Shown here piece after piece: positions 42,775 to 51,246 of a stretch of DNA of 64,000 nt; position 1 is the first letter of the stretch; the number at the start of each line of letters is the position of its first letter. The DNA is from Variovorax sp. PBS-H4. Its GTDB lineage: Bacteria; Pseudomonadota; Gammaproteobacteria; Burkholderiales; Burkholderiaceae_C. Both the position numbers and the translations under genes were made by a program. The stretch spans positions 3,224,001-3,288,000 of the forward strand of contig NZ_LR594675.1 in the NCBI RefSeq assembly GCF_901827205.1. Reading direction: 5' to 3'. Below the pieces are notes generated by a model that did no database searches, was not told the origin of the DNA, and saw nothing but the letters and a program-made list of their open reading frames with translations.

Positions 42775-44399
42775 TTCTTCTTGTCCTCCGGCTTGCCGCG
42801 CAGCAGCGACTCGGGGTGGCGCTCGAGGTAGTCGGTCAGCACGCGCAGCGAGCCTGCCGCGCGCGTCACCTCCTGCAGCGTCTGGCGCATGTCCTGCTGC
42901 AGCGGCGAATCGTCGGCCAACGTCTTCTCCGCGCTGTTCAACGTCTTGCGCACGTCCTTCATGGCCGCGGCCATCTCAGGGCTCACGTCGTTCTTCAGGC
43001 TCGCGGCCAGTTGCTCGGCACTGACGAGGGTCTTGTCCAACGTGGCGAGCGCCTTGCGAAGGTCGCGGCCGATCTCCTCGAAGGGCACCTTGTTGAGCTT
43101 GCGCGCGATGTCGCCCACCTGCGCCTGGATCTCGTCCAGGCTGTTGGCGACAGTGGGCATCTCGATCGGGTTCTGGTCGACGTCGACCTTCACCGCGGGC
43201 GCCTTCGGGAAAAAGTCGAGCGCCACGTAGACCTGCCCGGTCAGCAGGTTGCCAGTGCGCAATTGCGCACGAAGGCCCTTGTCGATCAGGAACTTCAGGC
43301 GTTCGGCCTGCGTGTAGCGCGACTCCTGCATACCGAGGCTGCCGCGGCGGCGCAAGCGGTCGGGATAGACCTGGACCAGCACCGGCATCTTGAACTCGCG
43401 CACCTGTGGATCGAACTCGACGCCAATGGACTTGACCTCGCCGATCTCCACGCCACGGAAGTCCACCACCGTGCCCGGCGACAGGCCGCGCAGCGACTGG
43501 TTGAAATGCATCAGCAGGAGTTGCGAAGGCCCGTCGGGCTCCTTCATGGCGGCGGACTCGTCGTCTGCCAGCGCGAAGGTCGTGTTCTCCTGCGCGACCT
43601 GGCCTTGTGCATCGTCGGGCGCCTGGAAGGCGATGCCGCCGAGCACGATGGTGGCGAGCGACTGGGTGCGCAGCTTCACACCGCTGGCGCTCAGCTGCAC
43701 GTCGAGGCCGCTGGCATGCCAGAAGCGCGTGTTGATGCCCACGAATTTGTCGTACGGCGCGTTCACGAACACGCGCAGCGTGACGCCTCGCCCGTCGCCG
43801 TCGAGCTCGTAGGCCGCGAGCTGGCCGACCTTGATGCGCCGGAAGTACACCGGGGAGCCGATGTCCAGCGAGCCGACGTCGCGCGCGCGCAGCAGGAACT
43901 GCTTGCCCGATGCGTCGCGGGTGACGATGGGCGGGGTCTCCAGTCCGGTGAATTCGCTCGCCGTCTCCTCGGAAACGCCCGCGTCCGCCCCGATGTAGGC
44001 GCCCGAGAGCAGCGTGCCCAGGCCGGAGATGCCCGAGGTGTCCAGGCGCGGGCGCACCACCCAGAAGCGCGTGTCCTCGGCCGTGAAGCTCTCGGCCTCC
44101 TTGTTCAGCTGGACGGTCACGCGGACGTTCGACCGGTCCCTGGCCAGGCGGATGTTCTGCACGGTGCCAATCTGCACGTTCTTGTACCGGACGGCGGTCT
44201 TGCCGGCCTCCAATCCCTCCGCGGTCTCGAAGGTCAGCACCACCTCCGGCCCGCGTTGCGTGAGGATGCGCGCCAGGAGCCCGATGCCGACCAGCGCGGC
44301 CACGATGGGGATCAGCCAGATCAGCGAGGGCAGCCAGTTGCGCCGTCTGACCACGACCGGCCTGGGCAGCGGCTTCGTCTCGTCCTGCGGGTCGGTCAT
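42771..44399 (-). CDS. pqiB: PqiB, three-MCE-domain lipid-transport channel
   Basis: The 542-aa protein has one N-terminal membrane helix (about 25-45) and a string of MCE domains. The first begins VVLTFETAEGLEAGKTAVRYKNVQIG, followed by two more (GSPVYFRRIKVGQLAAYEL; GTVVDFRGVEIGEVKSIGVE) and a C-terminal helical tail (AEQLAASLKNDVSPEMAAAM). PqiB assembles into a needle spanning the periplasm for lipid transport. It overlaps both neighbours by four bases. Confidence 0.93.
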   Translation of the reverse strand: MTDPQDETKPLPRPVVVRRRNWLPSLIWLIPIVAALVGIGLLARILTQRGPEVVLTFETAEGLEAGKTAVRYKNVQIGTVQNIRLARDRSNVRVTVQLNKEAESFTAEDTRFWVVRPRLDTSGISGLGTLLSGAYIGADAGVSEETASEFTGLETPPIVTRDASGKQFLLRARDVGSLDIGSPVYFRRIKVGQLAAYELDGDGRGVTLRVFVNAPYDKFVGINTRFWHASGLDVQLSASGVKLRTQSLATIVLGGIAFQAPDDAQGQVAQENTTFALADDESAAMKEPDGPSQLLLMHFNQSLRGLSPGTVVDFRGVEIGEVKSIGVEFDPQVREFKMPVLVQVYPDRLRRRGSLGMQESRYTQAERLKFLIDKGLRAQLRTGNLLTGQVYVALDFFPKAPAVKVDVDQNPIEMPTVANSLDEIQAQVGDIARKLNKVPFEEIGRDLRKALATLDKTLVSAEQLAASLKNDVSPEMAAAMKDVRKTLNSAEKTLADDSPLQQDMRQTLQEVTRAAGSLRVLTDYLERHPESLLRGKPEDKKK

Positions 44400-45058
44400 A
44401 CCACTTGTTCCTTGCTGGGCATTCGGGGTTCGGGCTCCTCGTTATCCATCATGTCCTCGGTGTCCCAGGTGAGCCGCGGATCGAAGCTCAGCGAGGCCAT
44501 CATGGTCAGCACCACCACCGCGCCGAAGGCCCCGATGCCGATGCCCGCCGTGATCTCGGCAAAGCCCTGGATTTGCACCAGGCCGGCCAGCAGCGACACC
44601 ACGAAGACGTCGAGCATGGACCAGCGGCCGATGACCTCGAGCGCCTGGTAGAGCCTGGCACGTTCCGGCTGGCGCCAGCTGCTGTGCCGCTGGGCCAGCA
44701 CCGCCAGAAGAACCAGCGCCGTGAGCTTGAAGAGCGGCACCAGGAAGCTGGCGATGAAGATGATCGCTGCCAGCCCGTAGGCACCCGAGACCCAGAAGTA
44801 GATCACGCCGGACAGGATGGTGTCGTACTGCGTGCCCAGCAAGCTCTTGGTGATCATCACCGGCAGCAGGTTGGCCGGAACGTACATGATGCAAGCCGCG
44901 ATCAGGAAGGCCCAGGTGCGCTGGAGGCTCTGGGGCTTGCGCCGATGCAGGTGCGTGCCGCAGCGCCCGCAGGGCTCGTCCTCGGCGGCGCCGCGCCAGA
45001 CCGTGCCGCAATGGCTGCAGCTCCGCAGGCCGAGTTCGGCGCCTGTCTGGATCGTCAT
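44396..45058 (-). CDS. pqiA: PqiA-like membrane protein, second half (split pqiA)
   Basis: The 220-aa protein is one PqiA domain: a zinc-ribbon-like start (SCSHCGTVW, CGRCGTHLHRR) followed by four membrane helices (TWAFLIAACIMYVPANLLPVMI and following). In E. coli PqiA a single polypeptide carries two such domains; here they are separate genes. Residues after the last helix are acidic (DTEDMMDNEEPEP). The ATG at 45058 overlaps the stop of the first-half gene (ATGA). Confidence 0.9.
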   Translation of the reverse strand: MTIQTGAELGLRSCSHCGTVWRGAAEDEPCGRCGTHLHRRKPQSLQRTWAFLIAACIMYVPANLLPVMITKSLLGTQYDTILSGVIYFWVSGAYGLAAIIFIASFLVPLFKLTALVLLAVLAQRHSSWRQPERARLYQALEVIGRWSMLDVFVVSLLAGLVQIQGFAEITAGIGIGAFGAVVVLTMMASLSFDPRLTWDTEDMMDNEEPEPRMPSKEQVV

Positions 45059-45678
45059 GCGCGCTGCCCCGGCCGGGGCTCCTGCGCCATCTCCCAGAAG
45101 GTCCGCGGGTTGAAGGAAAGCACTGCGGTGAGCAGCACCGTCAGGCCCATGAAGGCCCACAGCGCCGGGCCGGCGACCACCTGCGCCAGGCTCGACAACT
45201 TGACGATGGCGACCAGCACGCCCAGCAGGAAGACCTCGACCATTCCCCATGGCCGCACCATCTGCAGGATTCGCACCAGGATGCCGAAGCCGGCCGGCTG
45301 CCGCTCGCGGGCCATTGGCACAAGCAGGTAGAACAGGATGCACAGCTGCACCAGCGGGAACAGGATCGTCGTGGCCAGCACCAGCAGCGCCACCAGCGAC
45401 ATGCCTTCGGTACCGAGCGCCACCACCGCGCCCGCAAGCGTCGTCTGGCTGTGCAGGCCCTTGACCTGGATCTCGACGATCGGGAACAGGTTGGCGATCG
45501 CGAACAGGATCAGGCTGGCCACGGTGAGCGGCAGCACGCGCGCAGCCTGGTCGCCGGCGTGCCGGTCGAGCTCGGTGCCGCAGCGACCGCAACGGGCCAC
45601 CTGGCGCCGGCGAAGCGGCTGGCGCTGGTAGACCGCGTCGCAGCCTTCGCAGACGATGGCTTCGGGAACTTCCTTCAT
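45055..45678 (-). CDS. pqiA: PqiA-like membrane protein, first half (split pqiA)
   Basis: The 207-aa protein is the other PqiA domain: a cysteine ribbon (IVCEGCDAVYQ, ARCGRCGTELDRH) and four helices with SLILFAIANLFPIVEIQVKG and MVRPWGMVEVFLLGVLVAIVKL. It is the membrane part of the PqiABC lipid-transport system. The ATG at 45678 overlaps the stop of the LysR gene, which is unusual for a regulator. Confidence 0.9.
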   Translation of the reverse strand: MKEVPEAIVCEGCDAVYQRQPLRRRQVARCGRCGTELDRHAGDQAARVLPLTVASLILFAIANLFPIVEIQVKGLHSQTTLAGAVVALGTEGMSLVALLVLATTILFPLVQLCILFYLLVPMARERQPAGFGILVRILQMVRPWGMVEVFLLGVLVAIVKLSSLAQVVAGPALWAFMGLTVLLTAVLSFNPRTFWEMAQEPRPGQRA

Positions 45679-46619
45679 GGTCGTGAATGGCGTGGGCCGG
45701 CGGCCCACCGGGTCTTATTGTCGGCGAGGCGCGCGGCCAGGTAGTCGAGCACCGCCCGGATGCGCGCCGGCAGCCGTCCAGCCTTGCCGAGGTAGACGGC
45801 GTGGACCGGTACGGTGTCGCGCGGGTTGAACTCTTCCAGCACCGGCACCAGCCGGCCGGCGTCGATGTCGGGCTGGATGTGATAGAGCGAAAGACGTCCC
45901 AGGCCCACGCCCTCCAGCACCAGCCGGCGCAGCGTCTCGCCGTCGCCGGCGCGCACCGTGCCGATCACCGGCATGTCGACCGAATGTCCGTCGACCCGCA
46001 GCGGCCAGTCGGCCATGTGGCGCTGGTAGGTGAAGCCGATGCGGTTGTGCGCCTCGAGCTCCTCGGGCGTACGCGGCGTGCCGAAGCGCCCCAGGTACCC
46101 AGGCGAGGCGACGATCGCCTGTGCGGTGTCGAACAGATGCCGCGCCACCAGGTCGGAGGGCGGCAGCGGGCCCCAGCGGATCGCGACGTCGGTGCGTTCG
46201 TCCATCAGGTCGACGACGCGGTCGGTCAGCACGATGTCGAGCGTGACCTGCGGGTGCAGCTCCAGAAAGCGCGGCACCAGCGGCATCAGGACGCAATGGC
46301 CGAAGGAGTAGCTGGCATTGATGCGCACCCGCCCGCGCGGCGCGGCGCCGGCGGCGGCGCAGCGCTCGGCTTCGTCCATGTCGGCCAGCACGCGCACGCT
46401 GCGCTCGTAGAAGTTCTGTCCCTCGGGCGTGAGCTGCAGCTTGCGGGTCGAGCGATGCACCAGCTGCGTGGCCAGCCGCGCTTCGAGCCGTGCGACCAGC
46501 TTGCTGACGGCCGAAGGCGTCATGCCCAGCACGCGGGCGCCCGCCGAGAAGCTGCCGCGGTCGACCACCTGGACAAAGGCTTCCATTTCGCCGGAGCGGT
46601 TGACGTCGGTGCGGGCCAT
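45675..46619 (-). CDS. LysR-family regulator coupled to pqi genes
   Basis: The 314-aa LysR protein has the helix-turn-helix GEMEAFVQVVDRGSFSAGARVLGMTPSAVSKLVARLEARL and a co-inducer domain of the CrgA/PtxR type (HPQVTLDIVLTDRVVDLMDERTDVAIRWGPL). The ATG at 46619 (MARTDVNRS) is chosen; a TTG 12 bases upstream is an alternative. Its stop overlaps the pqiA start, so it is read with the pqi operon. It also faces the divergent MFS gene at 46699 across a 79-bp gap. Confidence 0.9.
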   Translation of the reverse strand: MARTDVNRSGEMEAFVQVVDRGSFSAGARVLGMTPSAVSKLVARLEARLATQLVHRSTRKLQLTPEGQNFYERSVRVLADMDEAERCAAAGAAPRGRVRINASYSFGHCVLMPLVPRFLELHPQVTLDIVLTDRVVDLMDERTDVAIRWGPLPPSDLVARHLFDTAQAIVASPGYLGRFGTPRTPEELEAHNRIGFTYQRHMADWPLRVDGHSVDMPVIGTVRAGDGETLRRLVLEGVGLGRLSLYHIQPDIDAGRLVPVLEEFNPRDTVPVHAVYLGKAGRLPARIRAVLDYLAARLADNKTRWAAGPRHSRP

Positions 46620-46633
46620 ATGTGAATTCAAGT

Positions 46634-46645
46634 CACAGTTCTGTG
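46634..46645. promoter_or_regulatory. Palindrome CACAGTTCTGTG in LysR/MFS intergenic
   Basis: CACAG-TT-CTGTG is a perfect dyad 4 bp downstream of a second dyad TGAATTCA (46623-46630) in the short gap between the divergent LysR and MFS genes. One or both could be the LysR operator, controlling the MFS gene, the pqi operon, or both. Confidence 0.35.
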
Positions 46646-46698
46646 TCCGGCGGGCATTCTAGTCATGTATGCCGGGAGCCCGCACAGTACAGGACATC

Positions 46699-47889
46699 AT
46701 GCCCATCGCCCTCCTCGCCCTCACCGCTGGTGCCTTCGGCATCGGCACTACCGAATTCGTCATCATGGGCCTGCTGCTGCAGGTCTCGGCCGACCTTCAT
46801 GTCTCCATCGCGGCCGCAGGCCTGCTGATCTCGGGCTACGCGCTCGGGGTCGCGGTCGGCGCGCCGCTGCTCACCATCGCCACGCGGCGCATCTCGCGCA
46901 AGACCGTGCTGCTCGCGCTGATGGCGATCTTCACGCTCGGCAACATCGCCTGCGCGCTGGCACCCAGCTACGAGACGCTGATGGCGGCGCGGGTCATCAC
47001 CTCGCTGGCACACGGCACCTTCTTCGGCGTCGGCTCGGTGGTGGCGACCGGCCTGGTGGCGCCCGAGAAGCGCGCTTCAGCCATTGCGGTCATGTTCACC
47101 GGCCTCACGGCCGCCACCATGCTCGGCGTGCCGGCCGGCGCGTGGCTCGGGCTGCACTTCGGGTGGCGCTCGACCTTCTGGGCGGTGGCGCTGATCGGCG
47201 TGCTTGCCCTGGCCGTGCTCGCGCTCTTCGTGCCGCGCGACCGCAGCGCGAATTCGCTTGCCTCCGCGCCGCTGCGCGAGGAGCTCGCGGTGCTGGCCCG
47301 GCCGCAGGTGCTGCTCGGCCTTGGCATGACGGTGCTGGGCTATGCCGGCGTGTTCGTGGTCTTCACCTATATCCAGCCCCTGCTGACGCGCATCACCGGC
47401 CTGTCCGAGGCCGCAGTCTCCCCGCTGCTGCTGCTCTTCGGCGGCGGGCTCGCGGTCGGCAACATCCTCGGCGGCAAACTGGCCGACCGGGCACTGATGC
47501 CGGCCGTGCTGGGCACGCTCGCGGCGCTGGCCGCTGTGTTGGCAGTGATGCAACCGGCGCTGCAGGCCGGCGCGACCGCGGCCCTGTTCGTCGGCGCGCT
47601 GGGCATCTCGGCCTTCGCGACGGTCGCGCCGCTGCAGCTGCGCGTGCTCGAGAAGGCAGCCGGAGCCGGCCAGAACCTGGCTTCCAGCCTCAACATCGCC
47701 GCCTTCAACCTCGGCAATGCGCTGGGCGCCTGGGTCGGCGGCACGGTGATCGACCGCGGCCCGGGCCTGGGCGCACTGGGCTGGGTGGCGGCGCTGCTCA
47801 CGCTGGTGGGCTTGGCGATTGCGGTGTGGGGCCGCGCGCTCGACCGGCGCGATCCGGCGCCCGTGGACTGCGCGCCGGCGCGCACCTGA
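46699..47889 (+). CDS. MFS transporter, AraJ/NepI-like
   Basis: The 396-aa, 12-helix protein matches the sugar/nucleoside efflux branch of MFS: AGAFGIGTTEFVIMGLLLQVSADL, LISGYALGVAVGAPLLTIATRRISRK (motif A), ARVITSLAHGTFFGVGSVVA and NLASSLNIAAFNLGNALGAWVGG. The ATG at 46699 has AGGAC 3 bp upstream. It is divergent from a LysR gene and precedes an aldo/keto reductase gene by 40 bp, so the two are probably one operon. Confidence 0.9.
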   Translation: MPIALLALTAGAFGIGTTEFVIMGLLLQVSADLHVSIAAAGLLISGYALGVAVGAPLLTIATRRISRKTVLLALMAIFTLGNIACALAPSYETLMAARVITSLAHGTFFGVGSVVATGLVAPEKRASAIAVMFTGLTAATMLGVPAGAWLGLHFGWRSTFWAVALIGVLALAVLALFVPRDRSANSLASAPLREELAVLARPQVLLGLGMTVLGYAGVFVVFTYIQPLLTRITGLSEAAVSPLLLLFGGGLAVGNILGGKLADRALMPAVLGTLAALAAVLAVMQPALQAGATAALFVGALGISAFATVAPLQLRVLEKAAGAGQNLASSLNIAAFNLGNALGAWVGGTVIDRGPGLGALGWVAALLTLVGLAIAVWGRALDRRDPAPVDCAPART

Positions 47890-47929
47890 AGTCGCCTTCT
47901 TCATTTCAAATCAAGACCAAGGACTCGTC

Positions 47930-48961
47930 ATGGAACATCGCTATCTCGGCAACTCCGGCTTCAAGGTGCCCGCCCTCGGTTTCGGCGCCGGCACCTTCGG
48001 CGGCCAGGGGCCGCTCTTCAGTGCCTGGGGCAACACCGACGTGGAGGGCGCGCGCCGCCTGATCGACATCTGCCTCGACGCCGGCGTCAATCTTTTCGAC
48101 AGCGCGGATGTGTATTCGAACGGTGCTTCTGAATCCATCCTCGGCGCCGCCGTCAAGGGCCGGCGCAGCAAGGTGATCCTCTCGACCAAGATGGCCTTGC
48201 GCGCAGGCGACGGCCCGAACGATGTCGGCGCCTCGCGCCACCACTTGATCGCGGCGACCGATGCCGCGCTCGCGCGCCTGGGCACCGACTACATCGACCT
48301 CCTGCAGCTGCATGCCTTCGACGCCATGACGCCGGTCGAGCAGGTGCTGCGTACGCTCGACGACCTGGTGCGCGCCGGCAAGGTCCGCTACATCGGCGTG
48401 TCGAACTTCTCGGGCTGGCAGCTGATGAAATCGCTGGCCGCTTCCGATCGGCTGGGCCTGTGGCGCTATGTCGCCAACCAGACCTACTATTCGCTGATCG
48501 GCCGCGACTACGAATGGGAGCTGATGCCGTTGGGCATTGACCAGGGCGTCGGCGCGATCGTCTGGAGCCCGCTGGGCTGGGGGCGCCTCACCGGCAGGAT
48601 CCGGCGCGGGGAGCCACTGCCGCCCGGCAGCCGGCTGCACGACACCGCCGGCTTTGCACCGCCGGCCGAAGCGGAGCGGCTGTACCGCGTGGTCGATGCC
48701 ATGGACCAAGTGGCCGAGGAGACCGGCAGGACGCTGCCGCAGATCGCGCTCAACTGGCTGCTGCAGCGCCCCACGGTGGCCAGTGTGCTGATCGGCGCGC
48801 GCGACGAGGAACAGCTCAAGCAGAACCTCGGCGCGCTCGGTTGGCAGCTGAGCACGGAACAGGTCGCGCGCCTCGATGCGGCAAGCGCCGTGACGCCGCC
48901 CTACCCCTACTACCCCTATTGGAACGGGCAGTTCGCCGAGCGGAGCCCGGTGGCGGTCTGA
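47930..48961 (+). CDS. Aldo/keto reductase
   Basis: The 343-aa NADPH-dependent oxidoreductase has the AKR barrel with catalytic Y62 in FDSADVYSNG, D57, the lysine in STKMAL, and the His in LQLHAFD. Other blocks (GAGTFGG, NFSGWQL, SPLGWGRLTG, QIALNWLLQRP, SVLIGARDEEQL) are standard. The C-terminus carries a PYPYYPYWNG segment. It follows the MFS gene by 40 bp. The substrate is an aldehyde or ketone, not specified by sequence. Confidence 0.93.
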   Translation: MEHRYLGNSGFKVPALGFGAGTFGGQGPLFSAWGNTDVEGARRLIDICLDAGVNLFDSADVYSNGASESILGAAVKGRRSKVILSTKMALRAGDGPNDVGASRHHLIAATDAALARLGTDYIDLLQLHAFDAMTPVEQVLRTLDDLVRAGKVRYIGVSNFSGWQLMKSLAASDRLGLWRYVANQTYYSLIGRDYEWELMPLGIDQGVGAIVWSPLGWGRLTGRIRRGEPLPPGSRLHDTAGFAPPAEAERLYRVVDAMDQVAEETGRTLPQIALNWLLQRPTVASVLIGARDEEQLKQNLGALGWQLSTEQVARLDAASAVTPPYPYYPYWNGQFAERSPVAV

Positions 48962-49038
48962 GCGCAGCGGGCACGTCCGCACGCCGGGCCTCGTTAAGGA
49001 TTCGATAAGGCGGGGCACGCATCATCGCGGCCTCCCGC

Positions 49039-49113
49039 ATGAACACGAACGTCCGAACCCTCTCCATTGCCGCCGCTGTGGGCCGGTGCCGCAATGGTGG
49101 GCGACGCCCGTGA
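49039..49113 (+). pseudogene. Possible frameshifted small exported protein
   Basis: A short frame MNTNVRTLSIAAAVG starts like a signal peptide and then runs into stop at 49113. In the next frame the sequence continues LWAGAAMVGDAREQFREQTREL from 49076, a plausible continuation of a small secreted protein in front of a two-component system. A single frameshift would join them. It could equally be chance, or a leader; there is only this one locus to judge from. Confidence 0.25.
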
Positions 49114-49219
49114 ACAGTTTCGCGAACAGACCCGCGAACTGTCCGCATCCGCGACCTCAGCCCGGCAGCCGCCAGGGACAATGACCGAGCCACCCGCCCG
49201 ACCAAGCCAATCCCGACCC

Positions 49220-49891
49220 ATGCGCATCCTTCTCGCGGAAGACGACGCCCTGCTCGGCGAGGGGCTTCGCGACGGCCTCCGACAGCTCGGCTTCCAGGTC
49301 GACTGGGTGCGTGATGGCGTGGCCGCGGAACTCGCGCTGCGGGCCAATCCCTATGCAGCCTCCGTGCTCGACCTGAGCCTGCCCGCCAAGGACGGACTCG
49401 CAGTGCTCGCCGCGGTCCGCACCGCGCAGGTCAAGCTTCCCGTGCTGGTGCTGACCGCCCGCGATGCAGTGCGCGATCGCGTGCGAGGCCTGGACGCAGG
49501 CGCCGACGACTACGTGATCAAGCCCGTGGACATGCTCGAGCTGGCGGCACGCCTGCGCGCCCTGGTGCGGCGCTCGCACGGCCAGCCGCAGGATTGCCTG
49601 TTCGCGCAGGACGTGCTGTTGGACCCCGCCGCTCGCGCGGTCCACAAGGCCGGCAAGCCGGTGCTGCTCTCCGCCCGGGAATTCGACCTGCTGCACACGC
49701 TGATGCTCCATGCCGGCCGCGTCCTGTCGCGGGAGCAACTGGAGCAGCACCTTTACAGCTGGGGCCGGGAAGTGGAGAGTAACGCCATAGAGGTCCACGT
49801 CCATCGCCTGCGCCGCAAGCTCGGCAACGCGCTGATCCAGACCGTGCGCGGCGTGGGCTACGTGCTGATGCGGGCTTCCGCTTCTCCGTGA
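49220..49891 (+). CDS. OmpR/QseB-type response regulator
   Basis: The 223-aa protein has a receiver domain (MRILLAEDDALLGEGL, phospho-acceptor D51, T in VLTARD, K in YVIKPVD) and an OmpR-type winged helix (LSAREFDLLHTLMLHAGRVLSREQL, SNAIEVHVHRLRRKLG). It most resembles QseB/BasR. The ATG at 49220 is the receiver-domain start, although an in-frame ATG exists upstream. The next gene, a kinase, starts inside its stop (GTGA). Confidence 0.93.
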   Translation: MRILLAEDDALLGEGLRDGLRQLGFQVDWVRDGVAAELALRANPYAASVLDLSLPAKDGLAVLAAVRTAQVKLPVLVLTARDAVRDRVRGLDAGADDYVIKPVDMLELAARLRALVRRSHGQPQDCLFAQDVLLDPAARAVHKAGKPVLLSAREFDLLHTLMLHAGRVLSREQLEQHLYSWGREVESNAIEVHVHRLRRKLGNALIQTVRGVGYVLMRASASP

Positions 49892-51246
49892 TCCGGGCCA
49901 CCTACTCGCTGCAGGGCCGGCTGGCATGGCTGCTGTTGAGCCTGCTGGTCGCGGTCTGGAGCGGCACCGTCGCCATTACCTGGTTCGACGCACGCCACAA
50001 GGTGCAGGAAATTCTCGACAGCCAGCTGGTCCAGGCGGCCGCCCTCGTGATGGCGCAGCAGCGCGAGGCCGCGCACGGCCTTCCGGTCGACGCACCCGCG
50101 CTGCACCCCTCTGCCTACAAGACCGCGATCCAGGTCTTCCATGGCGAACGCCTGGTGCTGCGTTCCGCCAATGCCCCCGTCGCAGCGCTGGCGCAGGGCC
50201 GCAGCGGCGGCACGCCGGGCTTCAGCACGGTCCAACTCGAAGGCCGTGCGTGGCGCGTGTTCTCGGTCGATGACGCCAGGGCCGGGTTGCAGGTCCACGT
50301 GGGCGAAGAAGAGAAATCCCGCGACGCGATCCTGTGGGCCGTTCTGCGAAGCACCTTGTGGCTCCTGTTCGGCGCCCTGCCGCTGCTGGTGCTGGCCATG
50401 TGGTGGGCGGTGCATCGGGGACTGCGTCCGATGCGCCGGCTTGGGCGCGCGCTGCTCGAGCGCCGGCCGGACGTGCTGGACCGCGTGCGGGTCGACGACG
50501 CGCCTTCCGAGATGACACCCATGATCGAGGCGCTGAATGCGATGTTCCGGCGCATCGAGTTCCTGCTCGAATCCGAGCGGCGTTTTACGGCCGATGCCGC
50601 CCACGAGTTGCGCACGCCCATTGCAGCGATTCGCGCGCACGCACAAGTCGCGATGCACGAGGCCGACGAGGAGCGCCGCTGCCGTTCGCTGCAAGGCACC
50701 ATCGACGGCTGCGACCGCGCCACCCGCCTGGTCGAGCAGTTGCTGACCCTGTCGCGTCTGGAGGCCGATGCCATGCCTGAACAAAGGGACGTGGACCTCG
50801 GCGCCCTCGCCCGCCGCGTGCTGGCCGACATCGCGCCGCGGGCCATCGCCAAGCACCAGTCCCTGGAACTGAACGGTGGCCCGGCCTGCATCGTCCGCGG
50901 CGACGAGACGCTGCTGACGGTGCTGATCCGCAACCTTGTCGACAATGCCGTGCGCTACAGTCCGCCGTCGGCCCGCATCACGGTGCGCGTCGGGTGCGGC
51001 GCCTCCGGGGTCCACCTCAGCGTGGAGGATGGCGGCCCCGGCCTGGCCGACGCCGACATGTGGCGCCTCGGGCGGCGCTTCTTCAGGGTGCTCGGCAGCT
51101 CCGAGAGCGGCAGCGGCCTGGGCCTGTCGATCGCGCGCCGCATCGCTGCAGTCCATCGAATGGCCATAGACATCGGGCGCTCCCCGCAGCTGGGGGGACT
51201 CGCGGTCCATGTCCGTTGCCTGCCTCCTTCACTCCACACCTCATGA
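49888..51246 (+). CDS. QseC-like sensor histidine kinase
   Basis: The 452-aa kinase has a first membrane helix (about 11-31), a periplasmic sensing domain (32-147), a second helix (about 150-174), a HAMP-like linker, HisKA with H239 in FTADAAHELRTPIAA and HATPase (NLVDNAVRYSP, VEDGGPGLAD, SGSGLGLSIARR). It starts at GTG 49888 overlapping the response regulator stop. Downstream it overlaps a glycosyltransferase-like gene by four bases. Confidence 0.93.
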   Translation: MIRATYSLQGRLAWLLLSLLVAVWSGTVAITWFDARHKVQEILDSQLVQAAALVMAQQREAAHGLPVDAPALHPSAYKTAIQVFHGERLVLRSANAPVAALAQGRSGGTPGFSTVQLEGRAWRVFSVDDARAGLQVHVGEEEKSRDAILWAVLRSTLWLLFGALPLLVLAMWWAVHRGLRPMRRLGRALLERRPDVLDRVRVDDAPSEMTPMIEALNAMFRRIEFLLESERRFTADAAHELRTPIAAIRAHAQVAMHEADEERRCRSLQGTIDGCDRATRLVEQLLTLSRLEADAMPEQRDVDLGALARRVLADIAPRAIAKHQSLELNGGPACIVRGDETLLTVLIRNLVDNAVRYSPPSARITVRVGCGASGVHLSVEDGGPGLADADMWRLGRRFFRVLGSSESGSGLGLSIARRIAAVHRMAIDIGRSPQLGGLAVHVRCLPPSLHTS

